In this document: positions 44,584-51,748 of the stretch, in pieces
Layout of the letters: each line of letters starts with the position of its first letter
How positions within the stretch are numbered: position 1 is the stretch's first letter
Assembly: GCF_016918855.1 (NCBI RefSeq)
Contig: NZ_JADKYB010000016.1
Coordinates: forward strand, 1-64,000
DNA: 64,000 nt
Source: Actinacidiphila acididurans
Lineage (GTDB): Bacteria; Actinomycetota; Actinomycetes; Streptomycetales; Streptomycetaceae
Direction: 5' to 3'
Notes under the pieces: generated by a model
Seen by the model: only the letters and a program-made list of their open reading frames with translations
Told to the model about the DNA's origin: nothing
The model's database searches: none
Translations under genes and position numbers: made by a program

Positions 44584-45720
44584 ATGCCCGTCGAATTCAT
44601 CGGCATGATCGGGACCCGCGACGTCTCGGAGATCCGGCCGCCGGCCGGGCCGGTCGTCGACCCCGACTACACCCTGCGGTTCGCCCGCGCGCACGAGGAG
44701 GCCGGCTTCGACCGGATCCTGATCGGCTACGGTTCCGGCAGCCCGGACGGCACGCAGGTCGCCGCGTACGTGGCCGCGCACACCGAACGGCTGGGGCTGC
44801 TGGTCGCGCACCGGCCCGGGTTCGTCGCGCCCACGCTGGCCGCGCGCACCTTCGCGACCCTGGACAGCTTCTCCGGCGGCCGGACCGCCGTGCACATCAT
44901 CACCGGCGGTCACGACGCCGAGCAGCGCAGGGACGGCGACTACCTGGGCAAGGACGACCGGTACGCGCGCACCGACGAGTACCTGGACATTCTCAAGGCG
45001 GCCTGGACCGGCGGGGAAGCGCTCTCCCACGAGGGCCGCTTCTACAAGTTCGAGGACTTCCTGGCTGAAGTACGGCCGGCCGCCGCGCCGCGCATCCCGC
45101 TGTACTTCGGGGGGTCGTCGCCGGCGGCGTACCGGGTCGGCGGCAAGCACGCGGACGTGTTCGCGCTGTGGGGCGAGCCGCTGAAGGAGACCGCCGAGCA
45201 GATCGCGTCGGTGCGCGCCGCCGCGCAGGCCGCCGGGCGGACCGAGCCGCCGCGGATCAGCGTCTCCTTCCGGCCGGTGCTGGGCCGCACCGACGAGGAG
45301 GCGTGGGAGCGCGCGCACCGCATCCTGGACACCATCTCCTCCCGGGGCGCGGCGGGCTCCTTCGTCGGCAGCAGGCGTTCGCCGGTTCCGGTCGGCCCGG
45401 ACGCGCGGCCGCAGAACACCGGCTCCCAGCGGCTGCTGGCCGCGGCGGCCAGGGCGGATGTGCACGACCGGGCGCTGTGGACGGCGACCGCGAAGGCGAC
45501 CGGCGCGGCGGGCAACTCCACGGCCCTGGTCGGCTCCCCCGAGACGGTGGCGCAGGCATTGCTGGACTACGTGGACATCGGCGTGACCACCCTGCTGATC
45601 CGCGGCTACGACCCGCTGGACGACGCGGTGGACTACGGCCGCGACCTCATCCCCCTGGTGCGGGCGGAGGTCGCCCACCGGGACGCCGCCGCCCGCGCCG
45701 CCGTGGCGGCGGCCCGATGA
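44584..45720 (+). CDS. second LLM-class flavin monooxygenase, SsuD/SfnG-like
   Basis: 378 residues from ATG 44584, starting PVEFIGMIGTRDVSEIRPPAG. A paralogue of the enzyme at 39596, with the same blocks: HRPGFVAPTLAARTFATLDSFSGGR, HIITGGHDAEQRRDGDYLGKDDRYARTDEYLDIL, and PLYFGGSSPAAYRVGGKHADVF. Two different monooxygenases suggest either two substrates or two successive oxygenation steps. It follows a 211-bp gap without a clear promoter and is coupled to the hydrolase gene (ATGA). Confidence 0.9.
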   Translation: MPVEFIGMIGTRDVSEIRPPAGPVVDPDYTLRFARAHEEAGFDRILIGYGSGSPDGTQVAAYVAAHTERLGLLVAHRPGFVAPTLAARTFATLDSFSGGRTAVHIITGGHDAEQRRDGDYLGKDDRYARTDEYLDILKAAWTGGEALSHEGRFYKFEDFLAEVRPAAAPRIPLYFGGSSPAAYRVGGKHADVFALWGEPLKETAEQIASVRAAAQAAGRTEPPRISVSFRPVLGRTDEEAWERAHRILDTISSRGAAGSFVGSRRSPVPVGPDARPQNTGSQRLLAAAARADVHDRALWTATAKATGAAGNSTALVGSPETVAQALLDYVDIGVTTLLIRGYDPLDDAVDYGRDLIPLVRAEVAHRDAAARAAVAAAR

Positions 45721-46724
45721 GCCGCCCGGCCGGCACGGTCCTCGCCACCGGCGACCCGGTGCACCCCCGCGTGCCGCGGCCCGCCCCCGCGGACGCGGTC
45801 CACTGGCCGCCCCCGTCGGGCCCGACCACGCGCGGCACGATCGTGCTGCTCCCGGGCCGCGGCGAGCACCCCGGCGTCTACGAACGGTTCGGCCGGCGCC
45901 TCGCCGCGGACGCCTACGCGGTGCACGTCCTGTCCACCACCTCCGACGCCTCCCCCGCCGACATCGCGGCCCGCGTCGACGCACTCGCCATCACCGCCAC
46001 CGCCCCCCTCGTCCTGGCCGGCTCCGACACCGGCGCCCTGCTCGCCCTCACAGCCGCCGCCCGCACCACCACCCGCCCGGCCGCCCTGCTGCTGGCAGGG
46101 GTCCCGGCCGTGCCCGGCCCCGGCAGCACGGACTCAGCCGACCCGTCGGCGAGCGCGGACGGCAGCCGTACGGCCCATGGCGACGCGCCGTTCACCGACC
46201 CCACGAACAGCCCCGACAGCACCGCCACCGCCGGCCCGGTCGCGAACGCAGACACGTACAGCAGCCGGACCGCCCAAAGCGGCGACGCACCGTTCACCGG
46301 CTCCACGAACAGCCCCGACGCCGCCGCAACCACCCCCTGGACCGACGAGCTCGACGCCCGCACGAGCTGCCCTGCCCACCGCGGGCGGTTGAGCGCCGAC
46401 CCGTTGTTCGTGCCCGGCGCCCTTGCCGGTCCGGTGCCCGAGGGGTTGCCGGTCGCGGCCGGTGAGGCGGTGGCGGGGCTCGGCGGGCTGCCGGTGCTGG
46501 TGGTGCACGGGGGCGCCGATCCGGTGGCGCCGGTCGCGGTGGGCCGGGCGGTGGCCGGGGCGTTCGCCGCGGGGACGCTGGCCGTGGTCGCCGACGGCCG
46601 GCACGACGCGTTCAACGACCTCCAGCACCGCAGTGTGGCCGCGCTCGTCGTGCAGTGGCTGGAACGGCTCCGCGGCGGCGGGGCCGGGCCGGTGCTGGAC
46701 GTCGAGGGCACCCCGGTGCCGTGA
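45717..46724 (+). CDS. alpha/beta hydrolase with repeat insert
   Basis: 335 residues, ATG 45717 overlapping the previous stop. Core fold: TIVLLPGRGEHPGVYERFGRRLAADAYAVHV, nucleophile elbow LVLAGSDTGALLAL, acid VVHGGADPVAP, histidine DGRHDAFND. In the elbow the G-x-S-x-G serine position is occupied by Asp104 (G-S-D-T-G), as in haloalkane-dehalogenase/epoxide-hydrolase-type enzymes. Residues ~135-210 are a low-complexity insert between core and lid with two repeats (SRTAHGDAPFTDPTNSPD / SRTAQSGDAPFTGSTNSPD). It may hydrolyse an ester or thioester intermediate of the pathway. Confidence 0.8.
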   Translation: MSRPAGTVLATGDPVHPRVPRPAPADAVHWPPPSGPTTRGTIVLLPGRGEHPGVYERFGRRLAADAYAVHVLSTTSDASPADIAARVDALAITATAPLVLAGSDTGALLALTAAARTTTRPAALLLAGVPAVPGPGSTDSADPSASADGSRTAHGDAPFTDPTNSPDSTATAGPVANADTYSSRTAQSGDAPFTGSTNSPDAAATTPWTDELDARTSCPAHRGRLSADPLFVPGALAGPVPEGLPVAAGEAVAGLGGLPVLVVHGGADPVAPVAVGRAVAGAFAAGTLAVVADGRHDAFNDLQHRSVAALVVQWLERLRGGGAGPVLDVEGTPVP

Positions 46725-46783
46725 GCGCGGCGGCGCGGCAGCGCGAGCTTCCCACCCGTACGACCCGGAAGGACCCGCACGTC

Positions 46784-47314
46784 ATGACCGTGACCTCTTC
46801 GCTCGACGCGGCGCCCGGCCCGGCCGGCGGCGAGCCGCCGTACCCCGCGGACCTGCTCAGGGCGACGCTGCGGCGGCAGGCCGCCTCGGTGGCGGTGGTG
46901 ACCGTGCCGGGGCCGGCCGGGTTCACCGCGACCTCGTTCACCTCCGCCTCGCTGGAACCGGCCCTGGTCTCCTTCTACCTGGGGTCGGCCGCCTCGACCG
47001 CGGCGGCGGTGCGGGAGGCGCCGGTGTTCGCAGTTCACCTGCTGGGCGCGCAACAGGCGGAGCTGGCCAAGGCGTTCGCGCGCAGTGGGGTGGACCGGTT
47101 CGCCGGGGTGCCGTGGGCGCCGCGGGACGGCGGGGTTCCGGTCATCGAGGGCGTGGCGGCGTGGCTGACCGCCCGGACCGTCCATGTGGCCGACATCGGC
47201 GACCACTTCCTGGTGGTGGGCCGCGTCCTGGCGGCCGGCGGTGACGGCACGCAGGCACCCCTGGTGCACCACAACGGCACGTTCGGCACATTCGGCACCA
47301 TTCCGGCGGCCTGA
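46784..47314 (+). CDS. flavin reductase (FMN reductase-like)
   Basis: 176 residues from ATG 46784; a GTG at 46721 overlapping the hydrolase stop is an alternative start adding 21 residues. Flavin_reduct split-barrel fold: DLLRATLRRQAASVAVVTVPGPAGFTATSFTSASLEPALVSFYLGSAASTAAAVREAPVFAVHLL, then DHFLVVGRVLAAG. It supplies reduced FMN to flavin monooxygenases in two-component systems. It is the last gene of the sulfur block, so it probably serves the LLM and SfnB/DszC-like enzymes. A strong hairpin follows. Confidence 0.9.
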   Translation: MTVTSSLDAAPGPAGGEPPYPADLLRATLRRQAASVAVVTVPGPAGFTATSFTSASLEPALVSFYLGSAASTAAAVREAPVFAVHLLGAQQAELAKAFARSGVDRFAGVPWAPRDGGVPVIEGVAAWLTARTVHVADIGDHFLVVGRVLAAGGDGTQAPLVHHNGTFGTFGTIPAA

Positions 47315-47347
47315 TCCCGCCAGTCCCGGGGTCGCACGGACGGCCAA

Positions 47348-47385
47348 GGCCCGTACGGTGCGCGAGCGTTCGCACCGTACGGGCC
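47348..47385 (+). terminator. terminator closing the organosulfur block
   Basis: Perfect 15-bp inverted repeat GGCCCGTACGGTGCG / CGCACCGTACGGGCC with an eight-base loop, 33 bp after the flavin reductase stop. Confidence 0.85.
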
Positions 47386-47519
47386 CCGGCAATCCGGCGC
47401 GCCGGGGGCCGCGGCCGGTAACAGGGCGCAACATTGGCGGTCTAAACTCTCCCCGCAACGGCCTGCGGGCTCGCGCCGCGCAGGCCGATTCACGCCACGT
47501 CCGTAAGGGGATCCGGGCC

Positions 47520-48707
47520 TTGATACGAATAGAGTCGGTTACCAAGCGGTATCCCGATGGGACGGTGGCGGTCGACCGGCTGTCGCTGGAGATACCCGAC
47601 GGCTCGGTCACCGTGCTCGTCGGGCCCTCCGGCTGCGGCAAGACCACCACCTTGCGCATGATCAATCGAATGGTGGAGCTCAGCGAGGGCAGGATCCTGC
47701 TCGACGGGGCCGACATCACCCGGCAGCCGGTCAACACGCTGCGCCGGTCCATGGGCTACGTCATCCAGAACGCGGGGCTGTTCCAGCACCGGACCATCGT
47801 CGACAACATCGCCACCGTGCCGCGCATGCTCGGCTGGGACCGGGGCCGCGCCCGTACCCGGGCGATGGACCTGATGGAGCGGGTGGGCCTGGACGCGGGG
47901 CTGGCCAAGCGGTATCCGTACCAGCTCTCCGGCGGCCAGCAGCAGCGCGTCGGCGTGGCCCGGGCGCTGGCCGCGGATCCGCCGGTGCTGCTGATGGACG
48001 AGCCGTTCTCCGCGGTCGACCCGATCGTCCGCAAGACCCTGCAGGCCGAGTTGCTGCGCATTCAGGAGGAGCTGGGCAAGACGATCGTCTTCGTCACCCA
48101 CGACATCGACGAGGCGATCCGGCTCGGCGACATGGTCGCGGTGATGCGCACCGGCGGCAAGCTGGCCCAGTTCGCGCCGCCGGACGAGTTGCTGTCCGCG
48201 CCGGCCGACGAGTTCGTGGAGGACTTCCTCGGCGCCGGCCGCGGGGTGCGGCGGCTGTCGTTCTTCACCTCGGCGGGGCTGGAGCTGACCACCGACCCGG
48301 TGGTGGCGGTGGACGCCTCCGCCGCGCAGATCGCCGAGCGCGCCACCGACGACGTACCGTATCTGCTGGTCACGGACGCCGACGGCAGGCCGCTGGGCTG
48401 GGCGCGGGCCAAGGACGCGGTGGGCGGCGAAGGGCTGGACGCGGCGCAGTTGCTGTCGCACGGGCGGCCGTTCGAGTTCGGCCGGGACTCGCTGCGGGAC
48501 GCGCTGGACTGCGCGGTGCTCTCCCCCACCGGCTGGGCGGTCGCGGTGGACGGCGACGGCCGGGTGGTCGGCGTCGCCTCGCAGGAGACCATCGCCGGTG
48601 CCATCCGTGACGCGCACGCCGAACGCAAGGGCTCGGCGGACCGGAAGGCCGCGGCCGGCGCGCCGGGCGGACCGGGCGCCACCGGAGCGCGGAGGACGGC
48701 GCGGTGA
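47520..48707 (+). CDS. opuCA: OpuCA-like glycine-betaine/choline-type ABC ATPase
   Basis: 395 residues from TTG 47520, chosen because it gives the family start (IRIESVTKRYPDGTVAVDRLSL) and has AAGGGG nine bases upstream. Walker A GPSGCGKT, Q-loop VIQNAGLFQHRT, signature QLSGGQQQRVGVARAL, Walker B LLMDEPFSAVD, switch THDIDEAI. A C-terminal pair of divergent CBS-like modules follows (about 265-370), as in OpuCA/ProV regulators of transport. It is coupled to the permease by GTGA. Ligand class from the family: trimethylammonium compounds. Confidence 0.92.
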   Translation: MIRIESVTKRYPDGTVAVDRLSLEIPDGSVTVLVGPSGCGKTTTLRMINRMVELSEGRILLDGADITRQPVNTLRRSMGYVIQNAGLFQHRTIVDNIATVPRMLGWDRGRARTRAMDLMERVGLDAGLAKRYPYQLSGGQQQRVGVARALAADPPVLLMDEPFSAVDPIVRKTLQAELLRIQEELGKTIVFVTHDIDEAIRLGDMVAVMRTGGKLAQFAPPDELLSAPADEFVEDFLGAGRGVRRLSFFTSAGLELTTDPVVAVDASAAQIAERATDDVPYLLVTDADGRPLGWARAKDAVGGEGLDAAQLLSHGRPFEFGRDSLRDALDCAVLSPTGWAVAVDGDGRVVGVASQETIAGAIRDAHAERKGSADRKAAAGAPGGPGATGARRTAR

Positions 48708-49438
48708 GCGGCGGCGCGGGCTTCTTCGACATTCCCAGCGACCTCCAGCACACCTATCTGGGCCTGATCGGCGAGCACTTGAAGGAGGCGCTGATCCCGG
48801 TGGCGGGCGGCCTGGCGCTGTCGCTGCCGATCGCCCAGCTGTGCGTGCGGTTCCGCTGGCTGTACCCGCCGGTGCTGTGGGTGACCACCGTGCTGTACGC
48901 GATCCCGTCGATCGCCTTCTTCGTCTTCCTCATCGACTACACCGGCGCCACCGAGACCACGGTGATGATCCCGCTGACGGTCTACAGCCTGGTGGTGCTG
49001 GTGCCGGCGATCGTGGACGGGGTGCGGTCGGTGCCCCAGGAGACGCTGGCCGCGGCCGAGGCGATGGGCTTCACCTCGATGCAGCGGTATCTGCGGGTGG
49101 AACTGCCGATCGCGGTGCCGGCGATCTTCGCCGGGCTTCGGGTGGCGACCGTCTCCAGCATCAGCCTGGTCAGCGTCGGTTCGCTGATCGGCAACGAGGG
49201 GGCGCTGGGCAACCTGCTCAGCGACGCGCACGTCTTCCACCGCTCCAACCTGGCGGTGACGTCGGTGGTGACCACCGCGGTGCTGGCGATCGTCATCGAC
49301 GCACTGCTGATCGGGATACGGATGCTGCTGACGCCGTGGCTGCCGCGCGGCTCGCGCTCGGCCCGGCGGGCCTCGGTGGACGCGGTGACCGGCCCGGCGC
49401 CCGAAGAGGCGCGGCCCCTGGAGGAGGCGGCCCGGTGA
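48704..49438 (+). CDS. opuCB: OpuCB-like betaine-type ABC permease
   Basis: 244 residues, GTG 48704 overlapping the ATPase stop. BPD_transp_1 permease: about five helices, with EAA loop ETLAAAEAMGFTSMQRYLRVELPIAVPAIFAGLRVATV, and IGNEGALGNLLSDAHVF typical of OpuCB. Coupled by GTGA to the second permease. A short acidic tail ends the protein. Confidence 0.92.
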   Translation: MSGGAGFFDIPSDLQHTYLGLIGEHLKEALIPVAGGLALSLPIAQLCVRFRWLYPPVLWVTTVLYAIPSIAFFVFLIDYTGATETTVMIPLTVYSLVVLVPAIVDGVRSVPQETLAAAEAMGFTSMQRYLRVELPIAVPAIFAGLRVATVSSISLVSVGSLIGNEGALGNLLSDAHVFHRSNLAVTSVVTTAVLAIVIDALLIGIRMLLTPWLPRGSRSARRASVDAVTGPAPEEARPLEEAAR

Positions 49439-50103
49439 GCATCTTCCACTTCATCAACGCCTTCTTCAGCGACGGCAGCCACTGGCACGGCTACGACGGC
49501 ATTCCGACCCGGATCATGGAGCACCTGCAGTACTCCTTCATGGCGCTGGGCATCGCCGCCGGGATCGCGCTGCCCGTCGGGCTGATCACCGGCCACACCG
49601 GGCGCGGCGGCAACGCGCTGGCGCTGATCGCCACCGCCGCCCGCGCACTGCCCAGCTTCGGCCTGCTGGTGCTGATGTTCTTCTGGCTGGGCATCGGGCT
49701 GACCCCGGTGATGATCCCGCTGGTGGCCCTCGCGGTGCCGCCGATCCTGGTGACCACCTACGAGGCGGTGCGCACGGTCGATCCCTCGCCGGTGGACGCG
49801 GCGCGCGGCATGGGCATGGGCCCGGCGGCGGTGCTGTTCCAGGTCGAACTGCCGGTCGCGCTGCCGCTGATCCTCAGCGGCCTGCGGTCGGCGGCGATCC
49901 AGGTGGTCTCCACGGCGGCCATCGCCGCGTACGTGAGTCTCGGCGGCCTCGGCCGCTACGTCATCGACGGCCTCTACCAGCGCAATTACGAGATCGTGGT
50001 GGGCGGCGCGACGCTGATCGCGGGCCTGGCGCTGGCGATGATCGCGCTGTTCTGGCTGGTCGAGCGGCTGGTGGTCTCCCCCGGCGTGCGGCGCGGCCGC
50101 TGA
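49435..50103 (+). CDS. opuCD: OpuCD-like betaine-type ABC permease
   Basis: 222 residues, GTG 49435 overlapping the previous stop. Second permease of the pair: HLQYSFMALGIAAGIALPVGLITGHTGRG, EAA loop PVDAARGMGMGPAAVLFQVELPVALPLILSGLRSAAIQV, then LGGLGRYVIDGLYQRNYEIVVGGATLIAGLAL. The operon ends without a binding protein; the best candidate lies 4.7 kb downstream at 54848. A perfect 22-bp hairpin follows the stop. Confidence 0.92.
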   Translation: MSIFHFINAFFSDGSHWHGYDGIPTRIMEHLQYSFMALGIAAGIALPVGLITGHTGRGGNALALIATAARALPSFGLLVLMFFWLGIGLTPVMIPLVALAVPPILVTTYEAVRTVDPSPVDAARGMGMGPAAVLFQVELPVALPLILSGLRSAAIQVVSTAAIAAYVSLGGLGRYVIDGLYQRNYEIVVGGATLIAGLALAMIALFWLVERLVVSPGVRRGR

Positions 50104-50132
50104 TCCGCCGCCGACGGCACGAGCCCGCACCA

Positions 50133-50185
50133 CGACCGAGCGGCGCGCACCCGGGTGGAAGAACCGGGTGCGCGCCGCTCGGTCG
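50133..50185. terminator. perfect 22-bp hairpin, bidirectional terminator
   Basis: CGACCGAGCGGCGCGCACCC... pairs over 22 bp without mismatch (50133-50154 with 50164-50185); nine-base loop. It lies between the convergent opuCD and cvnD genes and would terminate both. Confidence 0.85.
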
Positions 50186-50200
50186 TTACGGCGGCCGTGC

Positions 50201-50803
50201 TCAGCTTTCGGCGCGGCGCAGGGCCAGTTCGAGCACGGACAGCAGCGCGTCGCGTACGGAGCCCCGCTCGCGGGCGTCGAAGGTGATCAGCGGCACCTGG
50301 TCGGCGATGTCCAGCGCCCAGCGCACCTCGGTCAGGTCGTGCTCGATCCGCCCGTCGAAGGCGTTGGCGGCGACCACGAACGGGATCCGCTTGTGCTCGA
50401 AGTAGTCCACGGCGGCGTAGCAGTCGTCCAGCCGCCGGGTGTCGACGATGACCAGGCCGCCGATCGCGCCCTCGACGATGTCGTCCCACATGAAGCCGAA
50501 CCGCTCCTGGCCGGGGGTGCCGAACAGGTAGAGCTTCAAGGTGGGGTCGATGGTGATGCAGCCGAAGTCCATGGCGACCGTGGTGGTGGTCTTGCGCGGG
50601 GTGTGGGTGAGGTCGTCCACGCCCGCGGCCACCTCAGTGATGGCGGCCTCGGTGGTGAGCGGGGAGATCTCGGAGATGGAGCCGACGGTCGTGGTCTTGC
50701 CCACCCCGAACCCGCCCGCGATGACCAGCTTGACCGGCAGCGGTGGCCGGCTGTCCGGAGCCTGCGGGTCGCGGTCCCTGGCCGCGGTGGTCGTCGGTGT
50801 CAT
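50201..50803 (-). CDS. cvnD: CvnD-type small GTPase of a conservon
   Basis: 200 residues, ATG 50803 overlapping the cvnC stop (ATGA). Ras/MglA-like ATP/GTP-binding protein: Walker A GGFGVGKTT (about residues 30-38), FGTPGQERFGFMWDD as the switch II-like G3, and VVAANAFDG as the degenerate NKxD region. Conservon GTPases act with the membrane kinase-like CvnA, roadblock CvnB and DUF742 CvnC in a complex resembling eukaryotic G-protein signalling, affecting development or metabolism. Last gene of the conservon. Confidence 0.93.
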   Translation of the reverse strand: MTPTTTAARDRDPQAPDSRPPLPVKLVIAGGFGVGKTTTVGSISEISPLTTEAAITEVAAGVDDLTHTPRKTTTTVAMDFGCITIDPTLKLYLFGTPGQERFGFMWDDIVEGAIGGLVIVDTRRLDDCYAAVDYFEHKRIPFVVAANAFDGRIEHDLTEVRWALDIADQVPLITFDARERGSVRDALLSVLELALRRAES

Positions 50804-51234
50804 GGAGTCGTCTCCCGGGAGTCGGGGATGGCGCGCAGGCCGTCGATGACCCTGCGCAGTACGGAAAGGTCGTGAGCGGCCTCGGGTCTGGGCACGTAGA
50901 CCGCCAGGTCGCCGGTGGACTCCAGGTCCTGGGCCAGGACGCGGACCACGTTCAGGTGCAGCCGCAGGCGGGCGGCGACCTCGGCCAGCGACTGCGGCTG
51001 CCGGCAGAGCGCGACGATGTCGCGGCGCTCGAAGGTGAGCCGGTCCAGTTTCTCGATGCCCGGCGCGGTCGCCACCACCTGGGTCTCCAGCGGCATGGGC
51101 GGGCCGGTGCCGGTGCCCGCCACGCGGCCCGCGGTGACCAGGAAGGGACGCACCGCGGGGGCGCGTCCCACTGGTTCCGCCGACGACCGGTCCGGCAGGG
51201 CGTCCTCACCGACTGGGCCGTCACCGGCCGTCAT
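50800..51234 (-). CDS. cvnC: CvnC-type DUF742 protein
   Basis: 144 residues from ATG 51234. DUF742 fold: RPFLVTAGRVAGTGTGPPMPLETQVVATAPG, LTFERRDIVALCRQPQSLAEVAARLRLHLNVVRVLAQDLESTGDLAVY, a winged-helix-like region. Third of four conservon genes; probably an adaptor of the CvnD GTPase or a DNA-binding element. Overlaps cvnD by four bases. Confidence 0.92.
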   Translation of the reverse strand: MTAGDGPVGEDALPDRSSAEPVGRAPAVRPFLVTAGRVAGTGTGPPMPLETQVVATAPGIEKLDRLTFERRDIVALCRQPQSLAEVAARLRLHLNVVRVLAQDLESTGDLAVYVPRPEAAHDLSVLRRVIDGLRAIPDSRETTP

Positions 51235-51274
51235 GAGTGCTCCTTCTTCCCCGGGTTCCGCTGCCTCGGCCCGG

Positions 51275-51748
51275 TCAGCCGGCCGGTGCGGAACCGATGT
51301 TGTTCTTCAGTTCGAGCACGAGCTGCGGGCTGAGCGCGGATCCGGCCCGGTTGGCGAACAGGGTCATCTCGTAGGCGATGTTGCCGAGCTTGGCCTCCTT
51401 GGAGGTGACCACGCCCAGGACGGCGCCGCTGCCGATCGCGGAGATCAGGACGTGGCCCTCCTCCAGGTCGATGATCACCTTGTTCAGCCCGCCGAGGCCG
51501 TAGTTGCCGGCGACGCCCGCGGCGAGGCTGGTCATGCCGGAGACGATCGCGGCCAGCCGCTCGGAGTCGGAGCTGTCCCGCAGTTGGGAGACGGCGATGA
51601 GCAGTCCGTCGGAGGACACGGCGATGGCGTCGACCACGCCGGCCGTCTCGGTGGCGAACCGGCTCAGCAGCCAGGTGAAGTCCGCTGCGGCGGCCCGCAG
51701 GTCACCGGCGGACTGCTCGGCCTTGGGGTTCCCTGTCGGCGTTGTCAC
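51275..51748 (-). CDS. cvnB: CvnB-type roadblock/LC7 protein
   Basis: 157 residues from GTG 51748 (AGGAG seven bases upstream), overlapping the cvnA stop by four bases. Roadblock/LC7 fold: DFTWLLSRFATETAGVVDAIAVSSDGLLIAVSQLRDSSDSERLAAIVSGMTSLAAGVA, KVIIDLEEGHVLISAIGSGAVLGVV. Roadblock proteins regulate small GTPases, here expected to be CvnD. Confidence 0.93.
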   Translation of the reverse strand: MTTPTGNPKAEQSAGDLRAAAADFTWLLSRFATETAGVVDAIAVSSDGLLIAVSQLRDSSDSERLAAIVSGMTSLAAGVAGNYGLGGLNKVIIDLEEGHVLISAIGSGAVLGVVTSKEAKLGNIAYEMTLFANRAGSALSPQLVLELKNNIGSAPAG

